A stretch of 64,000 nt of DNA from Triangularia verruculosa (taxonomy: Eukaryota > Ascomycota > Sordariomycetes > Sordariales > Podosporaceae). A program made the translations under genes and the position numbers. Below, one piece after another: positions 33,036 through 43,183 of this stretch (position 1 is the stretch's first letter; each line of letters starts with the position of its first letter). The notes under the pieces are model-generated. The model had not been told where the DNA came from. It saw only the letters and a program-made list of their open reading frames with translations, and did no database searches. The stretch lies in the NCBI GenBank assembly GCA_033296885.1, contig MU863922.1, forward strand, positions 124,001 through 188,000, read 5' to 3'.

Positions 33036-34278
33036 ATGATCAGCGTACCAGTCGCCCTCCTCTCACTGTCGGCGGTAGTCACAGCAGCTGCCAGCCAGGC
33101 TCCTGATCAGAGCCCACGACAACATGCCAGGGATGTTCTAAAGCCGCTACAGAAGCGTGAGAACTGTGGTGCTGGCCTTGGAAACTGCCCGTCAGGCCAA
33201 TGTTGTAGTCAGTATGGTTGGTGTGGCGTGACTTCCGAACATTGCGGTGCCGGCTGCCAAAGCGGGTTCGGCACATGTGGTGGGAACAATGGAGGTGGCG
33301 GCAATGAAGAGACTCTCAATACCCCTCGACCAAAGTTCGGCAGTGTCCCCTATGGTAAGTACCTGTACCCATGAAGACTTTTGAAAACCTCACGGATGGA
33401 GCTAACTTACTTTTAAAGGCACCACAATCACCAACTGTAATGCCGCAGGCACCATTGCCCTCACCTTTGATGACGGCCCCTACATCTACACCACCCAGCT
33501 CCTCGACCTCCTCGCCCAGCAGCAGGTCAAGGCTACCTTCTTCACCAACGGTCTCAACTGGGGTGACGCTACCCAAGCTCCCTACCCAGATATTCTCCGT
33601 CGCATCGTGAGCAATGGCCATCAGCTTGGCTCCCATACCTACAACCACCCAGATCTCAACACCCTCAACACCGCCGCCCGCAGAAGCAACATGGCGCAGA
33701 ATGAGAAGATCTTCAAGGACGTTTTGAGCGGGTACTTCCCAACCTATATGCGTCCCCCTTATGGCAGCTGCAGCGGACAGTGCTCTACCGACATGGCTGA
33801 CCTTGGGTATCACGTCATAAACTGGAATATTGACACCCTTGATTTCCAGGGCAATATTCCCAACAGTCAGAGCATCTTCAACAGCGCCGTCAGCACCGCC
33901 GCCGCTACCAACAAGTACATCGCCCTTGCCCACGATGTCCACCAGGGCACCGTTCAGAGCCTCGCTCTGGGTCTCATCCAGACTGCCAAGGCCAGAGGAT
34001 ACCGCCTGGTGACCGTTGGCGAGTGCCTTGGCGATCCATCCGGCAACTGGTATCGTGATGCGACCACCGGCAATGCTCGCGCTGGTGGCGGTGGCACCAA
34101 CCCCAACCCCGGTCCCGTCACGTCTACCGATGGAACTTGCGGCAGTAACTCCCCGGGCGGCAACAAGAGCTGTGCTAACTCTGGGTTTGGTAACTGCTGC
34201 TCTCAGTGGGGATACTGTGGGTCGACGGGCGAGTACTGCGGCGCGAACTGCCAAAGAGCATTCGGAAACTGCAACTAA
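33036..34278 (+). CDS. Secreted chitin deacetylase with two chitin-binding (CBM18) modules
   Basis: Exons 33036-33354 and 33419-34278 (64-nt intron, GTAAGT...AAG) give 392 residues. Residues 1-18 form a signal peptide (MISVPVALLSLSAVVTAAA). A dibasic site QKR precedes a hevein-like CBM18 domain (NCGAGLGNCPSGQCCSQYGW), and a second one closes the protein (SCANSGFGNCCSQWGYCG). Between them lies a NodB/CE4 deacetylase domain with all main motifs: TFDDGP, SHTYNHPDL, MRPPYGSCSG, NWNIDTLDF and ALAHDVHQGT. The two Asp and the HxxxH metal ligands are present, so the enzyme should be active. It removes acetyl groups from chitin, giving chitosan, in the wall or the medium; flanking CBM18 modules suggest binding to chitin surfaces, in wall remodelling or in shielding from chitinases. 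No GPI-type hydrophobic C-terminus is seen. Confidence 0.95.
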
Positions 34279-35264
34279 GTACTATAGGTAGCTTTCTTTA
34301 GTATATATTTCTTGCCAAGTGGGGCAATGGGCTGTTTCATAGGATTTCAAGTTAATTGATAATGTTCTTACATCCTGTCCGTAAATGGTTGTGAACTGGG
34401 ACCCCAAAAGCTGATGGTGTCCGATCATTAATCGCTGGGTAGCTACCTGGTAATCTTGACAGGGACCACCGAAGTTTCTGGCAGCCATGGTCTGATTATA
34501 AGCCGTCAGTGGAGAAGAAGAACTGATGGAGATACCATGAAGAGGAGTTCTCCCACACCGCAACTGAAAACGAGTTTCATTGGCGGGGGTGCCTCTTTGA
34601 ATCTCTCGTTTTGTTTAAAGATAAGGTATATTGAATGTCGGATGGTTTGCAAGAAGTGTGAGACGGTACTTTGCCGTCCAGTCAAATTGAAAAAAGGACG
34701 GTCAGTGGGAGCACAAGAGCCAGTCTCCGATAGAAAGTGGCTGCCAGCTGAAAACGAGAGCCCCAACCACAAGAGAAAGGCTTAATTCCTGGGTGCCTAC
34801 TCGTGGGGGCGTCATCTGTTGGTCTGAAGCTATAAAGTCGGTCAGCTCGTCTGGTCAGTATGACTGGCAGAAAAAATGTTAATTGGTCTTACCACGGACA
34901 ACGCCACGCTTACCTCATTCTCTGGTGACTTACTAGGCCCCTACTACAGTACCTATCTGTTTTGAAATCTGAGCAAGTACCCAGCTCCAATCAGGCAGAA
35001 ATCCAGGCATTTTATGCTGCTCCATAGTCGACCAAACATTTCGCACATTGGTGCTGTGGTAGCCTGTGGCATGTACGCCGTGAGCGGGCCGACCAAGTAT
35101 ACCTCGCCAATACTGGGTACAATCAGGGGTATGGGGCGGCACCAACATACTAAGCGCGAACTTATTAGTTCTCCCCATCGCCCAATTTCAATGAGGGCCT
35201 GACTATCCTGGAGCGTACCAAACTACCATCTTCAATATTCAGGGGCCAGTCAGGTCCACTCACC
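34279..35264. other. Intergenic region, no gene recognised
   Basis: Only short frames (up to 109 codons) without family resemblance are present on either strand. Confidence 0.45.
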
Positions 35265-36492
35265 ATGCGATATGTGGGTTCTTACTGCCACCGGAGTTCA
35301 ATATCAATCCCTCATAGTGACTGACAAGAACTAGCAATCTAGTGCCCACTTGCCAATACCTAACCGCGAGCGCAACGAAGGCGGCGAGCTAGAGTTTGTG
35401 TCTCATTGGTATCCTCAACGACCTAGATCCGCCGCTCCATCATCTTGGCGAGGAGAGTGGCAGCCGCAGGATCACTGGCAACCATGCGAAGGGACGGAAG
35501 ACGACAAGCCTAGCGAATATTCTCATAGTCGATATGATAGGCGCGAGAGTTTTTCGGAACCAAAGCGACCGATATCTCAGGCTGCTCCGCGGCGCAAAAT
35601 ATGCGGTTTGAACCTGTCGACGTTCATCCTGTCATGTGCTGTTGTCATTTTGTTTGCGGGTGTTGGTGTGGTCGCAGCGCTGCTAGGATCCAAGGTCGCC
35701 AATCTCGAAGCCACAGTACCATCAGTAATGACGCAACAAGCTCGAGCGAATAGTGAGTCGGCTGGAAACAATTTGACGCAGGATGTTGGTGAAAGTGGTA
35801 TTGGTCTGGATGTTGCCTTGGAGACAAACGCCATCTCCGAGGACGAGGAAGGAAGCCACTCCGTCACAGGAGGAAGGGCCAACATCACCACCAAGAGGAC
35901 AAGTGTGAGTACAGCTCAGCCTGGGAGCGAAACGATCAGCACACGCTCGACCAAGACCACCGATGATCGCATACCGAGAGCCACTGCAACCGAGGCCAAC
36001 ACCTCTACAAGTAGCATACAGCCTGACGGGGAGAGCGCGGCGCCAACCACTGCGGAAACGGCGAAGACAGACGAGCAACCTGCAATGACGACTGATACCA
36101 CTCCCATCGCAGTTCAAGACACAAGAATGAAGAAGCAGATTTCAGGGTGGAAATATATTGGATGCTTCGAAGATTATGGGGATCGTATACTGATGGGCGA
36201 CTTCAAGCAGCAAGATGATATGACAAACAGCCTCTGTGCCGAAATCTGTGATAGGCATCAGTATAAGTATTTCGGCACCGAATTTTATAATCGTATGTTA
36301 CAATTGTTTCTCTTGATCGATTCCGGTTTCTAGGCTAACTAGGCGATAGAGTGCATGTGTGGCGAGTCTGTTGTTAAGAAGGTACCAGCGAGCGACTGGC
36401 GTTGTGACAAGGAGTGCTGCGGAAACTATGCAGGTGAGGTATTTGAGCCATGTGGAGGTGAGTGGTTCATTAGCCTGTGGGAAAGACAATGA
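35265..36492 (+). CDS. Single-pass membrane protein with C-terminal WSC domain
   Basis: The long frame 35335-36292 has no ATG before conserved-looking sequence, but a TAG acceptor sits exactly at 35332-35334. Upstream, ATGCGATAT followed by GTGGGT gives a 9-nt first exon (35265-35273), a 61-nt intron with a CTGAC branch, and the in-frame start MRY-QSSAHLPIPNRE. Exon 3 is 36350-36492 (57-nt intron, GTATGT...TAG). The 369-residue product has a polar N-terminus, one helix (LSTFILSCAVVILFAGVGVVAAL, about 97-119, flanked by RRK), a Thr/Ser-rich linker and a WSC domain (WKYIGCFEDYGDR, CAEICDRHQYKYFGTEFYN, CMCGE, CCGNYAGE, EPCGG). There is no signal peptide, so it is probably a type II protein with the WSC domain outside. 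A GTGAGT right after CGG could be another donor, so the last 10 residues are uncertain. Confidence 0.75.
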
Positions 36493-37439
36493 TGGAAGGT
36501 GGCGCTGGGGGGGAGGGGGGATCGGACTTGGGCCGAAGTAAGGAGTTTGGCGATTTAGTTGGCGATTTGCTCATATCTTGAGTGCCTAAAACCGAACGTT
36601 GTGCGCGTGACCAAGCATGTTCCGTGTTGCAAGCTCCTTCCCCATTTACCCGGTATCGTACCCTACTTCTGCCCTCTACAGCCCAGTGCAGGTACGTAGA
36701 GGTCTCTCCTGCCTAAGCAAATAGAAACCTTGGGCACTGTAGGAAGGCACCATCACAGCAGGCAACTGGAGCAACTTAATCCCTCGATTGTCTTCGGTTC
36801 CATTCTTGACTGAAACGCCTACGACGACGAGTCTCAACCGTCCATCAATATTCCATCGAAAACACCCGGATAGTGAGCCATCATCAAACCGACCCATCAT
36901 CAAACCGACCCATCATCAAACCGACCGGACTCCCTCACAAAGCCTAGGTAAGATACGTTGGCTTTCATCCAACACCAAACTCAAACCTCGTGGCCTCCAA
37001 CCTTCACTTTGTTGGCCCCTCGACCGCGCGACCAACTGATCTCGATGACCCCAACTCGCTAGTTTCTGCGGATTGTGCGGCGGAGGATTCGCTACCACGG
37101 GATACCAACATCGGCAGGATATCCGAATAGATTCGCATACGGCAACTGACTTCGATTGCTTGACTTTCCTGTAGGCTTCAGTTTCTCGGTACGCATACCT
37201 TATGCTCAGAGCTATCTTGAATCACTGGCTTTACCCAATCTGGATGTTGGCTTGGGATGCCAGGCCAGTCTCTTTGGCCGCTGGTGGGCTAAACCTTTGC
37301 TTGGGGGTTATAAAGATCAGACGACTTGGCTGTGGAGTTGCAGACAGAGCATAGAAGCCATTCTCACTGTTGCCTAACTGGTTGGTCCATCTCTCTCATC
37401 ACTTATTCTTTCATTTAGTTCTTTTTTCGAGCCGTCCTT
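36493..37439. other. Intergenic region with a small tandem repeat
   Basis: Apart from the 16-nt repeat listed separately, nothing is recognised. Confidence 0.45.
36878..36925. repeat. Three exact tandem copies of a 16-nt unit
   Basis: CCATCATCAAACCGAC occurs three times head to tail without a mismatch, just upstream of GGACTCC. This is a minisatellite-like slippage repeat. Confidence 0.95.
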
Positions 37440-39570
37440 GCCTGTCCTTTTTGCTGCCATACACCATGAGTCAGAAGGGACAGACATAGAGCAAACCCAC
37501 TGCCTCTTCCAGCTCTTTTTCCCTGGACACTTGGGTTGTGGTGAAGCCTACCGAGTATCTTGATGCGGGTGTCCTCCCGGACAGGGATGTCAAGAAGCAG
37601 GTCAGCCACATTACCTGAGGTATCTGTGTCGATGGGACCAGCAAACAATCAAATTCACGATATCACCACCAATGTTGGACGTATCTCGCATCTCTTCACA
37701 CCTGTGACCAAGACAGGAGTGGTACAGCAGGTTCTGTATTAGTACACTGAGCTTTGCATATTCATCATGGTGTTCCTCTTTATGCTGATAAAATTCTAGG
37801 CCCGGGATTGGCTTTGTGTCCGGCTACAACAGATTGAGATTAAGACTGCTAGATAACATGTCTGATCAAGCTTTTAGTGGCGGTAAGTAAGGTAATCTCA
37901 CGGTTCATCGATCAACATATACCTAACAATATTATTTTCTATTTAGGCTTTGAAACCTATCTTGTGACCCTGTATTGCTGCATCTGTCAGGTATACAAAC
38001 CGGGAGACATGCTGTTCTTTCTGGGGTTTTCCCGTAGTGTCTATGTGGCCCGAGTCTTTGCCTCCATGGTGGTGGACGTCGGAATTTTGGACTAGAAGTA
38101 AGGCCAGTCTCAAAGACATCGACTTTGATGCCATCATCGCACAAACACTCAATGGCTGGAGATCCAGGCCCGCGGCCCGGCTTCAAAGTCACAGAGTGCT
38201 CTGATGCAGCCGACTGCCATCGAGTTTCTCGGGGTCTTCGACACTGTGGTGTCTCTTGGTTTCCCCGACGTGGCAGGTTTCCGGTTTACCTGTGCGATGC
38301 CTACGAATTTGCTGAAGAGATTCATACCTAGAAGACCTTCGATCAAGCGAACTTTTCAGGCGGCGGCACTGACCGAACATCGTGAGAAGTTCAAGTGTGT
38401 TCTCTACAAACGAAAGCACCAAGCACAGGTCCCCAGTCAAGTGTGGTTTCCTGGTTCTCACGAGTCGGTGGGCGGAGGCAATGGTGACCCTCATTTGGGT
38501 GGTCGACAAATTTCGGACTCTTTTAGAGATTGATGAGGGAAGATTTCTGAACCATAAGGTATCGACCCTGAACGTGGTCATATCCCTTGTGGCGATGTGG
38601 TCGACTCCAAATCAGGAATCTGGCTGGCAAATACTGACCACTACCGCGCCGAATTGGGATCCGGAGTTAACGAGAAGCGCCATCTCATCACCGAGTAGCC
38701 CTGATTTACCCGATACACCGGCATACCCGAGCTGTCAGATGTGAACGGATCTGACGAGGAGCCAATTAGATTCGAAAAGCTTCAGATTGATGTGCCAGCT
38801 CAGCATGGTCGGGAGGAGAAGCTGTTGGAAGTGATGACAAAACATGTGGATGGCGTCCGTAGCTGGCTCGCAGATCGTTGTCATCATCTCCAGCACCATA
38901 CGCTCCATGGCATTACTCATGTTCCAATTCTGACTGACAGCGGCCGTTACGCCGCTACTGCACAATCAACGCAGACCGCAGTCGTGGCGAGAAGCGGAAA
39001 GACGTTCCAGTCGGAAAGCCTCCGCACACCAGACCCAAGTCCGAGCAGGTTCTTAGACTGTCAAAAAAATTGAAGCCGTCCGAAGAGTTCAGTCTTCGGC
39101 ATCAACAGGAAGCAAGCAACAAGCCGGTGGTATACACCGTACACAAGCCCTACCGAGCCAGAAGACTGCGAAACAGTGGAAGAGTACGAGCTAAAGCCAG
39201 ACCTCGGCACCGCGTGGAACGAACTCAACATCCGGCACTTTTTCGGCTAGTTCATCTATTGCGGCATCTCCTTCGATAATTGTGACCAAACTCGTGGGAT
39301 CCGGCACTCTGATCAAGGCCTCGATGAATACGAAAAGCGCCACTCGGGCCAAAGGCTCCTCCACACCATCTCGTAGCGCGGGCAGGGATGCTGCAGCTGT
39401 CAGAACAGATCAAGATCCTGCCCAGACAACGGCTGCTGGAAGTGTGGCTCATCAGGTCATCAAAGTAGCAGCCAAGGAAGTTTATATCGGTTCCAAGGTT
39501 AAGACGGCACAAAACTGCCAAGATCAAGAATGCCATGTTGGACAAGAAGAATCCTCAGTGTGTTGGATCT
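37440..39570 (+). pseudogene. Decayed DUF2235 (Tle1-like alpha/beta hydrolase) gene
   Basis: Fragments of the family appear in the expected order but in different frames and with stop codons between: GICVDGTS (about 37622), TNVGRISHLFTPVTKTGVVQ (37660-37730), a GGTAAG...TTTAG intron-like gap near 37883-37949, then YKPGDMLFFLGFSRSVYVAR (about 37998-38060) and MVVDVGIL. These continue with IEFLGVFDTVVSLGFPD (38218-38270), AALTEHREKFKCVLYK, QVWFPGSHESVGGGNGD (38436-38490), DVVDSKSGIWLAN (about 38597) and a weaker tail up to about 39560. Family members carry a GFSRG nucleophile elbow; here it reads GFSRS. At least four stops and several frame changes block translation. The reading is that a fungal DUF2235 hydrolase, whose family has unclear physiological roles in fungi, has degenerated, with point changes compatible with RIP or drift. 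Confidence 0.82.
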
Positions 39571-41719
39571 CCGGATCCTGAGAAGCCTGGTATGTTGGAG
39601 GATTACGATTGGTCGCGTCACTGCAACATTGTTTTGCTGTGGAGAGCGAAGAAGCGGGGAATTTGCGTCTGTGGGGAGGGGCTGTTGGTCTGTGGGGAGG
39701 GGCTGTTGAAGCGATTATAGTTTTGTTGATGGTTACATATAGAGTGTTGATCCATAACCGCTCCTTTACAGCTATTGGTTCGGTATTCGGCACACCATAC
39801 GAGATGGTGGGCGAGGTTTCCGATTTCTGACCGGGGTTAATTTCCTGATCAGTTCCAAGATAAGGGTCCAAGACCCTGAAACGGCTTGCTACCTGATCTT
39901 GGGGCTGGCTGCAATGCTTGAATATCTCCGGAGCTCAATCTTGAGAGCGCATGCACTTTCCATGCACCTTCTTCAAGAAGACAGTCTGAGATGAACCAAG
40001 GACCTGATTGAAAGAAGAATATGCGTCCATGTCTAATAAAAAAGCCAATTGGAAGAAGACAAGCCTACGTATATGGGGCTAGATCGAGAGGGGGTTTTGA
40101 TAAACCTGTTTTTTGAGAGCTTTGAGCAAATACGGTACCGAGCAATTAGTGAACACGGCGTTGGTTGCCGGAGTGTGCGGAGATACTGCCTGCTGCCTGC
40201 GCCTGCGGCCTACACTACCGACGAGTGGCGAACTCGGGCGGGATATTTTCGGTATTGTAGAAAAAGCTGAAATATCAATCCGGGGTCATGAAAGACTGGA
40301 GTTTCACTTGGTGCAGCCGCCCGGTGGAAATTAAGCATCTGAAAAGTCGGGCAAAGAAGGCTGTAGGGGGTAGGGTTATAGTCATACGCAGCTTTGGCTC
40401 CCTTCAAGTTGCCTTTCTTAGCACGAGCTTGAAATTTCAGACTGCCAGGGAATTGAAAGCTTTCAGATAAAAGGTGAAATGTCGAATCCGGAACGATTCA
40501 ATACCAAGCCCTGCAGCCAACCACATCAGCGAGCCGACAAACGGCCTGCCAAGAGCTTAGCTGGCAGGATCATCGAGACAGACATCATCATGGGTAAGGA
40601 TGAGGTACCCAGAGGTCAGATCATTGGTTTGATCTCCACATCTTAGGATATCCTTTCTCTTTTGTTTCAAACCCGCCTTTTAATCGACCTTTTGGCGAAA
40701 CTGCATTTTTCCCCACATGCCGCCAGCGGGGAAGAGACTTTCGGATATCAGACGCAAACTCGGCTTCAGGCGAAGAAGCGAAAGCCATTGTTCAAGCGCT
40801 GGAGAAGGCCAGGAACGCGCTTGACAGGGAAGGATTGCCATTGCTGACTCACGCACGAGCCACGGCCTAACACGGGATGTGGGCTGTGCTGCCCTCATTC
40901 CTAAGACTGGAGGGACGTCCCATTGCCATCCCAATCTGCTGAGGGCGATGTCACGGAGCACGTCAGTAGGTATATAAACAGCAAAGTCTGCCGCATAGAT
41001 AAGGTAGCTATCAAATAGTATCAGAAGAATGGACTGTGGTATCATGGCAAATGTTTTGAAGGAAGACATCTCTGGTCACCGGACCCTGTAGGAGGGAACG
41101 ACCAATAGGAATTTTTGGACTCGATTCCTCCAATTGGCTTAGGTGGTCAGCGGCCCACCAGTCTTGCCTGTCCTGGCTCTGTTCGCGTTTGGGCCGACTA
41201 CGGTATTCACAGCTCGCAGCCACACAAGGATCACGAAATCTGGGGTATAATTTGGGGCCAGATGATAGGGCCATGGAATGATGCAACCCTTTTATCTGGC
41301 TCTCATCAGCCACTGGGGCTTACCATGACGAGCCTCAATTTCTCGATGGTAATTGAAAGTGCTGGACACATGCAGAGCGGTCTACGCCAGGAGCGGTATC
41401 CCGTCGGTATGCACTCATCATGTGCAGGAGTCCAGGCCTGTACAGATCGTGGACCCAGCATCAACTGCCCGTCATTGCCTGTATGCCTACCTAGGTACCT
41501 ACCTGGCTTACCAGGTCTGGCATGCACCCCTCTCCAACACCAGGCTTACCTGCTGCTGCTGCGTACCTATGAACTCCAGTTCGGACTGTTGCTTGGTCCC
41601 AAGACCTGATCCCTGTGTCTTGGATGGAGCGGTACTAGGTATTGAAATCCCACTTCTTTCCAGTGCCCCCCCAACTCGGAATTCAAGTTGAACTGCTGGA
41701 TGCTAGCACTTCGAAACAA
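39571..41719. other. Intergenic region, no gene recognised
   Basis: It holds the 21-nt tandem repeat at 39667 and a CCTACCTAGGTACCTACC motif at 41486-41505. A 164-codon frame at 41115-41609 shows no domain. It may include a 5' exon of the downstream bZIP gene. Confidence 0.4.
39667..39708. repeat. Two exact tandem copies of a 21-nt unit
   Basis: The G-rich unit starting GTCTGTGGGGAGGGG occurs twice head to tail. It is intergenic, next to the decayed DUF2235 locus. Confidence 0.9.
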
Positions 41720-43183
41720 ATGAAGCACCGACCTGGCGAAACCACGACGGCGGGTTTGGGCTGCCACCCGACCTACACAACCACCCCATTGACACCAAGT
41801 CCAATGGAGTACGACCAAGAGGCCATCAATACATGGGAAACTTCCTCAGCTCCTGCTCTGCCAGCTGGGACCTCAAATGGGGGCGGCTTGATGCCTACTA
41901 CACCGACCTTTGTAACGAACGAGCTGCCTGAAGGTGGACTGAGCTATGGGTACGATTGCAACAATTGGCCCTCCACCATTGCTGACGGCTTTAATTGGTC
42001 AACCGACGCCGCTGTCGCACTCAATTCAAGCGACATACCAGTAAATTGGTCGACGTCTCAGCTTTCGTACGCCTTCATACCAAAGATACCTTCAATACAA
42101 GAAGCGCCTTCTGAGCACCTTCCTGCGCTGTCTTTCTGGCTTCGACCCCAGGTGTCTTACCCAACAACACCCTACACCGATAGCTCATCGAGCTCAAGCT
42201 TCTTCCCAGATTACCCCAATCCCGCCCCTGAAACCGAGGACGAACCGGGAAAACGACGAAACACTTTCGATGCTTCCTACCTTGGCCCCCGGAACGATTT
42301 GACGTACCCTCCCACAGAACCGGCGGCTCAACCTCAGTTGAACGCAAATCATCTCTTCCCTCCAGAGTCGGCCTACTGCCATGGACCTCACCACGGACTT
42401 CCAGTGATACCTAACGAACAATCCAGCAATAGTCACGCGGTCGCTCAACACAGGTACGAACACCACGCAGCAGCAGCACAGGAGACGCGCCCAACAACCA
42501 CCGGCCTGGAAAACCCTGCCCTTTCCGAAGTTCAGTCGGACGCCCCGATCATAATACCCAAAAGGAGACGTGGCCGCCCCCCCAAACACGACGTGGCCTT
42601 TCCCCGGCAAACGTCAAACCTGAGCACCTCCAGCAGGATCCTCTCGTCTGCAACGACAACAGTAGGCAGCCATTCAAGCCTCGACACTGCGGCAACCGAC
42701 GCGACAACCACCGACGGAAGCCCAGGCTCCTCTTCCCAACCCCACGGCGGTGACCAGGGAGATGATGGCGCACCACTACCTAACAAGAAAAGAGCACGGG
42801 GAGGCTCTGGGAGTTATGGCAACAGCAACAGCAACAGCAGCAGCAGCAGCAGCTACGGCGAAGGAACCACCAACCCCAACCTCCGATCACGAAACCGACA
42901 GGCCGCAATACGATACAGAGTCAAGACACAGGCGGCGGCAGCACAGCTGGAGGCAGAAGAACAGGAGGTCAGCCAGGTGAGGAAGTCGCTTTTGGCAAGC
43001 CACGGCCTGTTGAAGGAGGAGCTGTATCATTTGAAAAACGAGGTGCTGAGGCACGCAGGCTGCGACTGCCCCTTGATTCAGGCTTACTTGGCTCGCGCTG
43101 CCCAGCAGGTGTATTCTGGGCTGAGACAAGGGGCGCCAGCTGCCGCCGACGGTGACGAGGGGGATGGTGTTGTGTGGGCATGA
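41720..43183 (+). CDS. bZIP transcription factor with AT-hook-like motif
   Basis: From the first ATG in the frame (41720, MKHRPGE; an alternative is 41804, MEYDQEA) the product has 487 residues. The N-terminal 280 residues are polar and acidic-aromatic, typical of activation regions. An AT-hook-like PKRRRGRPPKH follows at about 278-288. The C-terminal bZIP reads LRSRNRQAAIRYRVKTQAAA, with the invariant N-x7-R spacing, and a zipper of heptad hydrophobics L-V-L-L-L starting at QLEAEEQEV. A conserved-looking tail HAGCDCPLIQAYLARAA follows, as in ATF/CREB-like fungal bZIPs. It should bind DNA as a dimer in the nucleus; targets are unknown. A Ser/Asn homopolymer (SNSNSSSSSS) encoded by AACAGC/AGC repeats (about 42820-42852) precedes the basic region. 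The frame is open upstream of ATG 41720, and a CTTTCCAG acceptor-like site at 41657-41664 suggests that an upstream coding exon is possible. Confidence 0.82.
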   Translation: MKHRPGETTTAGLGCHPTYTTTPLTPSPMEYDQEAINTWETSSAPALPAGTSNGGGLMPTTPTFVTNELPEGGLSYGYDCNNWPSTIADGFNWSTDAAVALNSSDIPVNWSTSQLSYAFIPKIPSIQEAPSEHLPALSFWLRPQVSYPTTPYTDSSSSSSFFPDYPNPAPETEDEPGKRRNTFDASYLGPRNDLTYPPTEPAAQPQLNANHLFPPESAYCHGPHHGLPVIPNEQSSNSHAVAQHRYEHHAAAAQETRPTTTGLENPALSEVQSDAPIIIPKRRRGRPPKHDVAFPRQTSNLSTSSRILSSATTTVGSHSSLDTAATDATTTDGSPGSSSQPHGGDQGDDGAPLPNKKRARGGSGSYGNSNSNSSSSSSYGEGTTNPNLRSRNRQAAIRYRVKTQAAAAQLEAEEQEVSQVRKSLLASHGLLKEELYHLKNEVLRHAGCDCPLIQAYLARAAQQVYSGLRQGAPAAADGDEGDGVVWA

